From NCBI RefSeq assembly GCF_004027225.2, contig NC_044278.2, positions 62,001 through 126,000 of the forward strand: 64,000 nucleotides of DNA, given 5' to 3'. This DNA is from Strigops habroptila (Eukaryota; Chordata; Aves; Psittaciformes; Psittacidae). Each line of letters starts with the position of its first letter. Position 1 is the stretch's first letter. Both the position numbers and the translations under genes were made by a program. The notes under the pieces are model-generated. The model had not been told where the DNA came from and made no database searches. It was given only the letters and a program-made list of their open reading frames with translations. Positions 11,136-24,164 of the stretch are shown piece by piece.

Positions 11136-14100
11136 ATAGAAGATGGAGTTCCTTGTGAAAAAAGCTTTTTGCTGTTAAGGAATTCTCCATAGCATTTATT
11201 TTACTACTAACAATCAGTTTTAGCTGACAGTGGTTTAGTATGAGAGCTTTCAGACATATCTGCTTTTATTTCATTTTTCTTTTTATTACAAGTGCCATCA
11301 AAACTTCTAAGTAAGACCAAGCTGTGCTAGCCTCGATGTCAAATTAAGATCTTTACCTTACAAGATTCCTCTGCATTCTTTGCCTTTTGCAGTGATGAAG
11401 TTTATAATGTGTCTGGACATAGATGTCTTTAACCTGAAACAGTCTTACACCTGAAAAGGCTTGACCATCTGTAATCACTACAGTGTGGATTTAACATCTT
11501 CTTTCGCATTGTTCTTAGCAATTAATAGAAGTAGTAATTTAGGGTTAGTTCTTTGCTGCTGCTGGTGTAACTTCGATTGTAATTTTTGCTACATGGCATT
11601 GTTAATGGGGAAATCTCCCATCTCAGAGGAGAGAGAGGCTGGACTCAAACCAGCCCTGCCACCTCTGCTCATTGAGTGCTGGTGTTAAGCTGCCATGGAC
11701 AACTCAGAATCAAAGCTTTAAAAGCCTCATAAAATACTATACATCAGCTGGTTCAACTTGGACAGAAAATCAGTGTCCAGGCCCCAAGTTCTTTGAGGGA
11801 GGCCATCAACACTGCCCCTGGGCCCTGCTGGCCTGGGTACCACCCTAAACCCATCCCCTCCCGGGGGCTGCTTTCCTGGCCATGCCAGGGCCTGCCATGA
11901 TGCCTGGGGATGGCTGGGCTGTGGCCAGCCCCAGTCACCATCCCTGGCCCATCTGGCCTCACTGGAGGCTGAGGGAGGTGGCTGCCTGGGGAGGGAAGGG
12001 AAGGCACTGCACTGCAGGCTCTGCCCCCATCTTGCCTGGCACAGTTTTATCCACTGTGGTTTATACTCTTCCCATGAACTGTAATGTCACAGACTCCTTG
12101 CAAGTAATGTTCCCAAGGGTTTGCTGATTTCAGGAGGATGCATTCCTAGGTAACGATGTCTAGATGTCTTTTTTTAATATATTTTCACATAGTGGGGAGA
12201 CAGCAGGTAACAAACAGCTCCCTCGGCCCTCTGCACCCATGGTGCCAGGAGAGAGGTGAAGTTCCTGCCATGAGGCACCTGAGCCAGGAACAGCACACCA
12301 CAAGGTGCGAACAGCCTGGCTGTGAGCTGTGGCTGACACTTAGCAGCCAAGAGTGAGACCATCTCAGCTACTTGCCGTGATAGCACTTTGTGGCACGTTC
12401 ACTTTCCAAATCCTTTTGTGAAGAAATACTCTCTACGCAGAATACAACTGGAAGCAAGAATGTTTCTGCACCTCTGTGAGATTACACAGCTGCTTCTGTA
12501 AACAGGGGCAGCAGAAATAATTTCTGATGCTTGCAGGATTTGATAAGTGCTCTGACGGCCTCTCACATGAAATCTTCGTGATGGGACGTTCTCCATCAGG
12601 AATACTGAATGAGTAAAGCTGTCCGGGTTCAGTCTGGTACCATGGGGATTTAAAGTCTAAATCGTACAATCGAATAATGGCTTAAGGCAGGAGGAATTGT
12701 TTTGGGCTGTGGAGCCTAGTTTATTTTTGTCTCATGTTTTCAGATTGTTTGGTAAACTATTTCACATACATGAGACTTTGTACTGCAATGGGCACCTGGC
12801 ATATTGTTTATATGATTAGTTAAATAGATCAGAGATCCAAATATGTTGAAATGCTTCTCTAAATAGTATGCAGTTTAATACTTCCTGTGGAATTAAATAA
12901 ATGTAAGCTTGCCACTTGAAATACATGGAAATCTCTTGACTTTAGTGATACAATTGCAAGACTTTCCTACAGCCGCCAAGCACACAACTATCTGGAGTGA
13001 GTCTTTGAAGTGCAAATTGTAAATTTCCCACCAAACACTTGAAGTAAAAGATGGGAAACATCAATTCACACTACTGAGGAAAAAAGACTTCAGTTTGTCA
13101 CGAGAAGAAAGGTTTTAAATTTGCAATTTTCATGTATAAGATAAGGTGTTAATGAATTTTATATTTTATCCAGATGGGTATGTAAATGTCTTCTGAACTT
13201 TGTTACAGAGCATCTATTGTGCAACTACTGTAAAGTTGGGTGGAGTCTGTAGTGAGTTGAAGGGGAAAACATATAATTTACCATGTTATGAGGTTTTTTT
13301 TCTAGTTCTTTAATGGATTTTGACATGGGAGCCTGGTCCAGTTCTGTGATTGAAATCAGTGGAACTACTGATGAAGCCAGTGTTGGGAGAGGCAGAATAT
13401 CTCCTTTTGAGTTTAGTCAGAGTAGTCCAGCACTCTTACCAATTCAGTTTTCTTTAGATAATAAACCATGTTCAATAAATTAGAAAGCATTTCTTGGGAA
13501 CGGGTGGAGGGTTCTATATAAATTATCTTGATCCTGTGATCCACCAATGAATGCTCATTTAGCTTCTCTGTAGAAGCAGAACAAGAGCTGTAGAACAGGA
13601 GTTAAATTTCTAAAGACAGATCTATTTTAACAACAAATAAACCCAAACTGTTGAACTATGACGTACAAAAGACTTTGTTATAAGGTCTGACTTCTACAGA
13701 AGTTGAAATACTGCTCTACAACAAGAGTAGCTGAGTATTTTGCAACAACCTAATCAGCATCTTAAACTATCCACAGTTAGAGGTTTCCACTTATGTTTGA
13801 GTGGAATATCCTGTATTTTAATTTGAGCTGCATGTTGCCTCTTGTCGTGTCACTGGATACTCCTGAGGAGAGTCTGGCTCTGTTGTCTTTACACTCATAA
13901 TGCCTGTGTAATTATGATGAAAGTGTGTTAAGTATTTCCATCTCCAGATTAAAGTGACCAACTGACTTTTATCTGGATTTATTCCATTTCCTTCTTCAAC
14001 TCTGTCTCTTAGGTTATGACTTTTGTTTTGATGAATGAAGTTGTACAGATACAGGAATTACGCGACATGAAGTCAAAGCCTTTGTTAAAGTGCAAGGAGC

Positions 14101-16430
14101 AATCAGCTTTACAGAACTCTTGCCTACAGCTAAGTCCTGAGAACTATTTCATATCTGAAATACATACACTTTAAGTCATAGGTGGCTGCATACATCTAGC
14201 TCTTCATAACAATGCAATCCATGAAACATTTCAAACATTTTGCTCTGGAAACACTCTTCAAACATGAATTCTATCTCCAATTACTAGGAATTTTTCAAGT
14301 ACAGACCATCTTCTAAGTGCAGAATTGAGTCTAACCGAGATCTCTCTCATCTATGGAATAAATCACTGGGATGAAATTCATGCTTGGCTACAGCAGCATA
14401 AATGTAAAGTAGATTCATTGAAGTTAACTGGGTAACTGCAGATTTATGCTGCCATTAGTGTGAAGTGATTTGCTGGAAATGTTTGCTTTTTCATTCCCTC
14501 ATTGCTACAGTTTCTATACCAGTAAAATGTGCGATAGTTATTTGGTCTTAGTAGCATTCTAACAATTAAATTTCAAAGAGGTAAAACTTGTCCAAATCAG
14601 GCCTAAACAGTTATTTTAAGTGCTTCCTTCTGGTAGGTAGTAGGAAACCTGAGTTAAACCATGACAGTTTCCTAAGGAGGATGTAGGTTATGGTGTCAGG
14701 CTGCTTCTTTGTCCATTCATTAGAAGGTTAACGTTTCTGTTAACAAAGGTACTATGGTCTTAGAGACACTAGCTTTTGAATTTTGTAACAGTAGGTGCTG
14801 CAGAAGGGGCAGATAGATACTACTAGCTCAACACGAGGGAAAAAAAGGCTGTGGGGTGGACTTAATTCTTACGAAGTGCCAGAGAAGCCAGAGGGAGAAA
14901 GATGTTACTGATGCCCCTCTTGCAGGAAGACTTTGTTCAGAATTCAGATGTAGTTACTACAAATCAGAGAGCTCAAATGTGAATCAACATCATAACACTT
15001 GGTTTCATGAGCTTCGTTGTTGCTGTAAATCAGTAACTCGCTAAATAGTAGCTTCTCTGAGTTAATATTATCTTCTTTGTGTAGCCAGGGGAAAACAAGA
15101 GCATACCAGAGACACTGTGGATCATTGCAAGTTGCAAAAGGACTGTTTGGGTAATCCATTCTTGCAAAATTATTCCCCCTGTTCTAATACTATGCACAAA
15201 CAGTAGGTCTCCCAGCTGCCAGCAGCACTGGATTTGGGTGTCTGTTGCAGGATGGGGTAGTGGGGTAAGCATCCTAAGAAACTGCAGCCTTCACCTCTTT
15301 AAGGCCCATGTTTATGGCGGTGCCCATTAATGAGTCCATTGGAAAAAAAGGGCAGTGGAAAAATGCCCCCAGCATTAATTCAGCAGGTTGCTAGAGTACT
15401 TTAATTTATTGCAATCTTACTGGTCTGCAGTGTATGTCTGCCCTCGTGGCTACCTTCTCTTCTTTGGGAAAACCCTTTCCATCTAGCAGTTTATTACCCA
15501 ACACACTTCTTAAAATGTCATATAAAATTGAATTTTAGTAGACACAGTTGGTAATAACCAATGACCTTTTAGGAGATATTGTACCAATAAGTGGTTACAG
15601 GCTATATTGCCTGAAATATCTGCAATGATCCTACTCTTTCTCCAAATAGATGAACAATTGCTCAGGAATTCAACAAAAACTTTACAGGCTAGTAGATGGG
15701 ACAATAGTCTTCCTTGCCTTGTGACTGTGGTCTCTGAAAAGAAGGTTTTTGCAAACCGAGCAAATGAGTAGACTAAATCATGAAAGACCATATACAGAGT
15801 GATCATATCTAACATATATTGTGGCTGCACTGAGGTTTTTTAAGTGAATTTCCCTTACCCCAGCCAGTAGGTTTGTCTGGCTACACTGAGTGGAGCTACA
15901 GGTTTGCCTGGCAGAGCACCTCCCCTGAGGTCACAGGTAAGCTAATACAGCTAAAGCTTAAGTCTGCTCTGCTGTGGTTAGATTGCTGCAAATACCCAAA
16001 TTAACTAAAGTTACATGCGGTGCAATTACTCTTTGGATTGTGTTTCAGGCAGACACTGAAAGAAGGATTCAGCTATGGCTGGCTGTACTACAAATATCAG
16101 ATTATGTAAGTGGAACTAATTGTGTGAATTTAGCAGTGGGTAACTAACTGCCTCTCTCAGGGAAACAATTCCATTAGTTTAAAAACTGTTTTCTAAAAAG
16201 GTGGCACTAGGATCAGCTGATATCATAAGCTGTAAAATACTAAGATTCATTGAAGTTCGGTGTCCTGTGTAGCACATTTGACTTATTTGCATGGTGTACT
16301 ATAAGACAACTTAAGAGGCAATTGTTCTCCATATGATGTCCTTTAGTTAGTTCCCTAAGCAGCTTGGATGAGCCTGGGGAACAGGTTGCTAGACAGGCAA
16401 GAGAGGAAAAGAGAAAATACATAGAATAAC
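11136..16430. other. Intergenic DNA with one GC-rich, CpG-poor block
   Basis: No gene supported. The exception to the AT-rich background is 11760-12050 plus 12190-12360, which is GC-rich but short of CpG. It holds repeated CCTGGC/GCCTGG-type words and is not recognised as a known repeat. The remainder shows no splice-flanked exon. Confidence 0.45.
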
Positions 16431-16976
16431 TTAGTAGGTTGACCCCAGCCAGCCACCAAGCACCCACACTACTGCTCACTCACTCTCCCTCTCCTCACAG
16501 TGGCATATGGGAGTGAATGGGAAGAGGAAGAAGTGAGAAAACTCATGGTTGAACATAAAGCCAGTTTAATAGGTGAAGGAAAGGGCAGGTGGGGACAAAC
16601 AAAATGATGAAAAAGCTGTCATGTACCACCTCCTCCTGGCAGACTGATGCCCAGACAACCTGTGAGCTATGGCCACCTTGAAAGACAACTCTCTTCATCT
16701 TCTGTCTCTCCACCCCTTCATCCTGATGTTATGGGACATGGAATACTCTTTCGGCCAGTTCAGGTCAGCTGTCCCAGCCATGTCCTCCCTCCCAACTTCT
16801 TGCCCATTCCCAGCTTACTCACTGTGGGGAAAAAGGCTTGACTCTGTGGAAGCCCTGCCCAACAATAACCAAAATAGTAGTGTGTTATCAACACTGTTTT
16901 AGTCACAAATCCAAAGCACAGCACCACACAGGTTGCTGTCAAGAACGTTAACTCTGTCCCAGCCAGACCCAGTACA
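16431..16976 (-). mobile_element. Solo LTR of an avian ERVL-like retrovirus
   Basis: On the minus strand it starts TGTACTGGGTCTGGCTGGGA and continues with GTGCTGTGCTTTGGATTTGT then GACTAAAACAGTGTTGATAA. Later comes CAGCTGACCTGAACTGGCC, then ATTAAACTGGCTTTATGTTC near the polyadenylation region, and it ends in GGCTGGGGTCAACC. These blocks match, from memory, a widespread avian ERVL-type LTR. The terminal bases at the plus-strand left end (TTAGTAGG in place of TGTCGTGG) are eroded, and no target-site duplication is clear. No internal retroviral genes adjoin it. The short open frames inside are shadows. Confidence 0.8.
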
Positions 16977-18426
16977 GCAAGAAAGTATGGTCAGGGTAAA
17001 AAGAAAAGATGGGTATCTATTTTGAGTTTGTGATATTCCTTGAGTAGGAGAAACTCAGTTATATTTGTCCCTAATTAACTGCCATACGAATGAAAAAGTT
17101 CAATGCCCAGTTCTTGATGTTTTCTAACTCAAAGAAACATCAGAAGACAGAATTTTAATTGGCAAATGATCGAGCGAAGATCTCTTATTGAAAAGCACCT
17201 GCAAGATGCTTTTGGAAAGAGTTTTAATACTTTTCTGAATATTTTTAGGTTCTACCCATGGATATCATTCTTCATGTTCAATATAAAGTAAAACATTAGC
17301 TACAGACACAAACCATTAAGAAGTATGGCTTATCCTGCCTATGAGGGTAAAGATTTGTTTTAAAGGGAACAGTCAGGTTTATAACAATATGTGCAAGTCC
17401 AGAAAAAAGTGCCCCAAATCCTTTTTACATAGGACATGCAGGTTATCTATTCAGGATTGTGCAACAAATTCTTCAGTGCAAAAGATGGCCAGTATCTTTA
17501 TTGCTGTTTAGTCACAAAATGTGTTTCTAGTGCTACCTCCAGTACGTATGACAGTCTAGCACAAATACTTGTGTGATAATTAATGGCTTGCTAAAAAGCT
17601 TGGGGTTTTGGTTTTGGGGTTTTTTTTGGTGGTGTTTTTTTTTTTTGTTTTTTGTTTGTTTGTTTTTCTTTTTCTTTTTGTTTTGTTTTTTTGTTTAACA
17701 AAAGTCTGTCCAAAGGGAATTTTAAGCAGGCACTTTCACTGCTGAATTGAAAGTGTATTTTGGCAGACACTATTTATCTGACCCATTACTTGAGATATAA
17801 TGAACAAAGTTTGATGCACTGCAGTGAGAGAATTGGAAAGGAAGCGCAAAACACTAAATGGAAGTATGAAAATGCACTGAACTCAGCAAAATGCATTGAA
17901 ATACATCATACTACCAATAAGGTGAGAGTGGAGGGAGGGTTTCCTAAACCAGCAGTAATACATTTGTAGCCAATGGAATACCAATTTTTCTGCTGGAGAC
18001 ATAATCATGCATTTTAGGAGAGCAATATAAAACCAAATGAGACTCTTTTCTAAACATAGACACTTCTGAATAAGGGGGGTGAGGTGGTGATGGTGTCTAA
18101 ATACTCTGAATGTTAAGCCCTTTCAGTTATTTTTTTAATGCAGTTAAATCTTGGTGTAGAGTTGAGGTTACTTAATGAAATAACATTGAAGTTTAAGGAC
18201 TCTATCAAGTTATATTTGATATGCAAGGTAGCCATGACCTGCCAGTAATGTATTGGTCCTGCAGCCCACAGAGTGAATACATTTCTCTCAGTTTAGTTAC
18301 AATGAAGGATAAAAAGAATTAGCCGGATCAGTTCAGTCTATCTCTTTTTTATAGGTATAAACTTCTGGACTTCTGCCTTTTGGGTCAATTTTATTCATGA
18401 AAGTGGGCTAACAAGTACCTAATAAA
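16977..18426. other. Intergenic DNA with a T/G-rich tract
   Basis: No gene recognised. It contains a T/G simple-sequence tract at 17601-17696. The rest is ordinary AT-rich DNA. Confidence 0.45.
17601..17696. repeat. T/G-rich simple repeat, (TTTG)n-like
   Basis: A run of T tracts broken by single or paired G (GGGGTTTTTTTTGGTGG, then TTTGTTTGTTTG). Similar tracts lie at 25408-25443 and 44586-44842, and A/C-rich counterparts at 28109-28200 and 58174-58276. Confidence 0.85.
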
Positions 18427-19264
18427 ATTCAACAAGGACAAGTGTAAGGTCTTGCACCTGGGAAAATATAATCCACGATTGCACCACAGGCTGGGATTGA
18501 CCCAGCAGGGGAGCAGCTCTCTGGGAAGAGACTTGGGGTCCCGGTGGAGAGGAAGCTCAAAATGAGTGAACAGCGTGCAGCTGTGACAAAGAAAGCCAAC
18601 AGGATGTGGGGTTACATCAACAAGGGCATCATCAGCGGAGGTAAAGATGTCATTATCCCACTCTACTTAGAGCTTGACAGGTCACACCTGGAATACTGTT
18701 GTTCAGTTTTGGTCCCTGCAATACAAAAAAGCTGTGGACAGGCTGGAGATGGTCCAGAGAAGGTCCACAAGGGTGATCTGGGAAGCCTGTCATCTAAGGA
18801 AAGGCTGAGAGAACTGGGTTTGTTCAGCTTTGAGAAAAGAAGGCTTAGGGGACACCTTATCACCATGTTGCAGTATTTAAAGGGTGGCTACAAAGAAAAT
18901 AGAGGTTCCCTACCTGTGGCAGGGGACTTGGAGCTAGATGGTCTTTAAGGTCCCTTCCAAACCAAATCATTCTATGATGCATTATATGTTTACAAGGAAT
19001 CACATAGAAAAGAGGAGGGGTAATGGGCACAAGTTATAGCTGGGGAGATTCCAGATGGACACAAGAGGAAAATTTTTCACAATGAGAACAATCAGCCATT
19101 GGAATAATTTCCCCAGGGAAGTGGTGGATTCCCCAATGTTGGACACTTTTAAGATTCCACTGGAGAGGGTGCTGGGACATCTAGTCTTTTGCCAAAAAAG
19201 GTTGAACCAGATAACCCTTCAGGGCCCTTCCAACGTGGTATTCTATGATTGATTCTGTGATACC
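18427..19264 (+). mobile_element. 5'-truncated CR1 LINE with a second CR1 tail inside it
   Basis: The element starts in the last part of CR1 ORF2, encoding [20 protein letters not shown] sequence as in other CR1 copies. It runs through the C-terminal coding part (RMWGYINKGI, PLYLELDRSHLEYC) into the 3' region (GGGGAGATTCCAGATGGACA, CCATTGGAATAATTTCCCCA) and ends GGTATTCTATGATTGATTCT. The frame is broken by stops and indels, and no reverse-transcriptase catalytic block is included, so it is inactive. A block of about 77 bp (18912-18988) interrupts it and is listed separately. Confidence 0.9.
18912..18988 (+). mobile_element. Nested CR1 3'-tail of another subfamily
   Basis: Between AGAGGTTCCCT and TTTACAAGGAATCACAT, which are contiguous in the CR1 type surrounding it, lies CTGTGGCAGGGGACTTGGAG then CTAGATGGTCTTTAAGGTCC and CATTCTATGATGC. 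That is the 3' end of a different CR1 type, in the same orientation. It looks like a nested, extremely short insertion, or a template switch made during reverse transcription. Confidence 0.65.
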
Positions 19265-22097
19265 ATGACTGACAACTGGAGAATGTCCTCCTTTGTTTTC
19301 TCCATTTTGTTCAGATCAATTGCTGTTTGTTAAGTGGCAGATTAGTTATTAGGAATTCCATGTTCCATGACAGCTTCCGCTATTATTTGGGTTAGTTTGT
19401 TTGTCTGTTTGTTTTTAATCCTTACCTTTCAGTGTAACTCAGCAGCTCTGTATTTCGTTTTCTTGCTTAATAACACACATCGTTCAGGACTGTTGTAAGG
19501 TTGAAAGCATTGTGTTACATCAGTAAAATCATGGAAATTATTTTACGTTATTATAATAATGAAAGTAATGGCATCATAGAAGTATCATTATTTGCTGGGA
19601 CTCAGATTAATCAGCATATCCATTAGGCTTTTTGAGTTTAAAAATCTGACCAAAATTCTTTTCCTTTATTCAACCGTATCAACCCTTCAGAGCTCAGTTT
19701 CCTGATTTAAGGTGTGAATTCCTCATTGTTTGGTAAAATGTAAGAAATTTTAGAGGAGGTGTGGATGGTGGGATGGTTCCTGAGTGTTTGGAAAGAGCTG
19801 AGGCAGTCTATATTTGACCCTCATATATATGAAACTGAATTAATTATCACAGTCAGAGGAACTGAAACTGAATATGAAAGTGCTAGACAAGTTGCTTAAC
19901 AAACATCTCTCTTTGATTCTGCCTTCTTTAACAGCAGAGAGATAGCAAAGTGAAAGACAAACTGCTGCTAGGAGTGTAAAATTTAAATTGCACCACTCTT
20001 CAAGAAAAGGACCAAAAAATTTAAAATACTATCATGTGTTTTCTATAAAAAATTGTAATAGGTTTCTTTTTCCAGTATGTACTAACATAGATGCAAATAA
20101 TAGAAATAATGGTTACTTCCTCCACTGCTGGCTTAATTATATTTTTTCTTTTAATAATACATTAATGTGCATAAGCAATATGGACACTGCTATACCCACT
20201 GTAGTAAGTGGTGGATACTTGGTGAACTGCAATTAATTTGTACCACCTCACTCCGTTGCATTTTCTACCAATGATTTTACTTTGTTTCTCTTACTAGCTG
20301 TAGCTTTCAGCAGATGCTTTCCTTGCATGGCCTTCACTTTTTCAAAACTGCACTAAAGACTTGCAGAAAAGAACTCTGTGTGCATACTTGCTACTAAAGC
20401 CCATAACTCTTTAAAATTTTTGTTAAATACAAGCAGTGAGAGTAAAAGAGCATACTTCAGTCAACCTGAGTTAATAATGCTTCAGAAGAGGCAGAAGTTA
20501 AAGTTGAATACAGACTTTGGGAAGTCTTATGTGTCTTCTATGTACCTGTGCTACAAACCCAAGTGTTCCTGTCTCCTGCTTCTGCTTTGTATCATTTTCA
20601 CACTTTCATTTGTCTTGGAAATAGTGATGTCCATCCACATGCTCCTACCATTGCTGTGATTTATACAGCAAAATAGGGACTTAGGCATGGTTTTGGACAT
20701 AAATAGCAAAACTACTGTGGCAGTTTTTGTGCAGCTGAGAGAGTTGCACCAGCCTGTCTAATCTAATTTCAGAGTTCCAGCTGCTCTGAGGTCAAGGAGG
20801 ATGGAGAGTGAGATGGAAACAACAACAGCAGCAGCAGAAAGTAGGAAACTATTAACTAATTGGAAGAGAGGTGTCCATCCTTTGGTCAGAGAGAAACCCT
20901 AATTAAAATATATCAAGGGTACAGCTGAGCAGTTGTTGAGAAAAGGAGAATAAAATGTCTTCTCAAATGCTGTGATGTGAAAGGGAAGGTTAGAAAAATT
21001 GCCTGAGGCAGTACAGAGTTATTTTTGGCACAAGAGGAGGCAATATTGTAGGCTTATACGATGTACCTGAATACTAGCTATACACAGTGATATTAGTGTA
21101 GGTATAGGCCATTGTTAGAAGATGAAAAGAAGCTGTGAGAGTAGCTTGCATAGTGGATTAAAGACCTGGGGAAATAGTATTTGTATTTTCCCTGCTCTGT
21201 CTGGAAATCTGCTGCTATTTTCATAAGGTTCCCATGAAGATTCCTCTGGCTTTGATCTTTCGTGAGTATATACTCAGAAGAAGGAAGGGTAAAGTCTAAA
21301 GATCCTGTGGTTCTTCTCTTTGCTTGTCCGGAACCTTTTCTTGATGAAAAGTGAATGGAATAAACTCAAGCCTCTCAAAAATACACTGAGTGGTTTATGA
21401 GGTACCATTTGGTTCAAACCTAAGTGGCTGCTGGGTAGGGCTGAGGATATGAGCGACAAAGAAGAGCAGAGGATGGACATTAGTTCATTCTCTGAATTTT
21501 TCACAGTTATGTTCTGCCCTTTTCCCAGAGCAAAATGTGAACTTCCAGTTCTGCTTCCTTCAAGGATTAAACAGCCATATAAAAGAAAAAGGAGGTCAGC
21601 AAAGAAAGAGAAAATTCAGGAAGAGAAAGATAGAGCTGTCATCCATATAACATGGATATGTCCTCCAAACTGGAATTTTTGAAAAGGTACAGATATTATG
21701 ACCCCATGGTACTTTCCATGGTGAGTGTGTTCTCATTTTTCCTTTTGGAGGCTTCCCTGTCTAGTGTAACTTAAACTGCTCAAATTACAGCATATTATAA
21801 TAGACCCTGGAGGCTACTATGCCAGGCAAGGACTGCTGGAGAGCAGTTTGTTCCAGACTAAAAGTTTCTAGATGCAGCATCAGTACCTAGGGAATCCCAG
21901 TTAGTTGTTTATATCTGCGGCTGTCCAGCTCATTTGGACAGAGTATAGGTGCTGCAGGGACAAAGTCTAGCTTGGGACATCATTGTTCAGGTAGCCTGTC
22001 TGGTAGTCTTGTCACACCTCTCCTGGCAGTAGACTAGTTCAAGACCAGATGAGCACGCTGCCTTTGTTAACATGAAGGCAAGGGTCAAGACACCATA
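19265..22097. other. Intergenic DNA, no supported gene
   Basis: About 2.8 kb of AT-rich sequence. Open frames of 76-93 codons (for example 20378-20659) have no recognisable domain and no splice sites in phase. Nothing else identified. Confidence 0.45.
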
Positions 22098-22653
22098 TGT
22101 CCTGTAACAGTCATTTTTCTCCTTAGTAACTGGTGCAGTGCTGTGTTTTTGAGTTTAGCCTGAGGACAACGCTGGTAACAATGATGTTTTGAGTTGTTGC
22201 TATGTAATGTTTACTCCAATCAAGGGCTTTCTCAGTCTCATGCTCTGCCAGTGAGGAAGGGCACAAGAAGCCGGGAGGAAGCAGAGACAGGACACCTGAC
22301 CCAAACCAGCCAAAGGGGTATTCCATACCAGAGCACATCATGCCCAGTATAGAAACTGGGGGGAGTTACCTGGAAGGCCCAAATTGCTGCTCAGGTCGGG
22401 CTGGGTATCAGTCAGTGCATGGTCAGCACTGGTATTCTCTCCTCTTGTTATTTCCCTTATCATTATTATTATTGGCGGTAGCAGTAGTGGTTTTGTATTG
22501 TACCTTAGTTACTGGACTGTTCTTATCTCAACCCATGGGAGTCACATTCTTTGGATTCTCCTCCCCATTCCTCCAGGAGCAGGGGGGAAGAAAGAGGGGA
22601 GTGAGCGAGCGGCTGCATGGTTCTGATTTACCAGATGGGCTTAAACCACGACA
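22098..22653 (+). mobile_element. Solo LTR of an avian ERVL-like retrovirus
   Basis: Sense-strand landmarks in order: GTGCAGTGCTGTGTTTTTGA, TTTGAGTTGTTGCTATG, ACCTGACCCAAACCAGCC, AAAGGGGTATTCCATACCAG, a decayed TATA region (CAGTATAGAAACTGGGGGGA), TGTTCTTATCTCAACCC, GGGGAGTGAGCGAGCGGCTG and the terminal TTAAACCACGACA. It is related to the LTR at 16431-16976 but in the opposite orientation and of a different subtype. About 20 bp of the usual 5' end appear missing. Flanks are CCATA and CCATG, compatible with a 5-bp target-site duplication carrying one substitution. No internal viral genes adjoin it. The open frames inside are not genes. Confidence 0.8.
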
Positions 22654-23688
22654 CCATGGCACAGAAACCAAGGTCATTAAAGTGATTTTTACTTACATTT
22701 CATGGTCCTTTGATGTGCAGCAGTAGGAAACTTTCAGAAAAATTGTTGTTTGTATGTGCTTTTTAACATGAACTCACAAGAACATGTAAAAGAGGAGTTT
22801 AAGAAAAAACAAAAAAACCCACTCTTATTAAATCCCTTTAGATAAATCCATTCCCTGGAACTTATATCTATTTAAAACTTTATTAGCAACACATGGAATC
22901 TTCTCTTCCATGCTAGCTGTATGTCCTATAAGACACAAATGTAATCAAGAACAGGAACAAACTGATAGGACAACTCTTCATAAAATAGTGATCAGTTTTT
23001 CTTAGGGATCTTTCTTCTGAGCTATGCAATGGGAGGTACTTGCTTGGTCAGATCTAAGGAAAGCAAAACAACTGGTCTCCTCCTTATTCTAAGCTCCCTA
23101 ACCCATATATTCATGCTCTGTGGTAGAAATTCCCTCTGGAATTTGAAGGAGTTATAAAACTTTCTGGGAAGTTGCATAAAAGGAACAATGATGAATCATC
23201 ATTTCTAAATCAGAAAGTGATTCAGTAGCTTTCTGGCTAGTTATGTCTCAACATGTTGTTTTCAACGATGCACTTGCACTGATTGGTAAAAATATAGTTA
23301 ACAAGTATGGAAATTATAGCTTTTATTACTGTCTTGCTTTGATTTAAAAGGAGGTACACTTTTAAGTTGTGGGCAGTTTGTAGGTAATAAGCTATATTTA
23401 ATGTAGAGAATCAAATAAGTGCTTTCTAAGCTGCACAAAATTCCACTTAAGTGAGATGTAACTTCTCTGCAGCCAGGTTCTTCCTATCAAGGTCATTACA
23501 AAGTGTTACGGGATGTGGTGATGTTTTCTGTTTCATGATGACTGGTTCCATTGGTTTTGTCTGCCATACACAAAACATTCATCTTCTGGACTATATATTA
23601 ATCTATTCCTATGGTATCTTCTTCAAAGCTTACTATTGATTTATGCTTTTCATCTGTCATTTACAAGTAACTGTTTCAGCCCTTGTGA

Positions 23689-23708
23689 TTTTTTTTTTTT
23701 TTTTTTTA
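23689..23708. repeat. T(20) homopolymer
   Basis: Uninterrupted run of 20 T. No retrocopy was recognised next to it. Confidence 0.9.
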
Positions 23709-24144
23709 GTCTATTCCCCAGATTCCTTTTGCTATTGATCTTTTTTTTTCTACTTTTGTGAGCTATTTTCCAGCATTAATCCTTTTTGCAGCTTTTCCTT
23801 TTTTTCAGTATGTATAATAAGAAAATCTGGAGTAGTCACTTGTCTGTCCAATAAAAGACATAACCAATATCTGTGGTGGTATATTTCCATCTCTCCACCT
23901 TTCAAAAAGATATTAATGACTTTTGAGTACATCTATTATAGAACAGTAGCAAAAGGAATTGAGGTTTCTTTGTACGTACTAGCTTATTCTCTTTGTAGCC
24001 TTGACTTAAAAAAAAAAGTGTATAAAAATAATTGAAAAGCTAGTTTCACTTTTTCAGGGGGGATTCCCACCACACACACCTCACCCCATTTCTATTCCCT
24101 TCCTCCTCTTATTTGCCCTTTGAAATGCCGATTTTTACTTTTTC

Positions 24145-24164
24145 TTTTTTTTTTTTTTTTTTTT
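24145..24164. repeat. T(20) homopolymer
   Basis: Uninterrupted run of 20 T within a pyrimidine-rich stretch (24135-24170). No retrocopy was recognised next to it. Confidence 0.9.

Noticed and set aside
18544..18948. 134-codon open frame that looks like a gene
   Set aside because: The peptide is the C-terminal part of CR1 ORF2 followed by 3' sequence. It is retrotransposon remnant, not a host gene.
22098..22653. Internal retroviral genes next to the solo LTRs
   Set aside because: Sequence on both sides of each LTR contains no gag, protease, polymerase or envelope-like reading frame.
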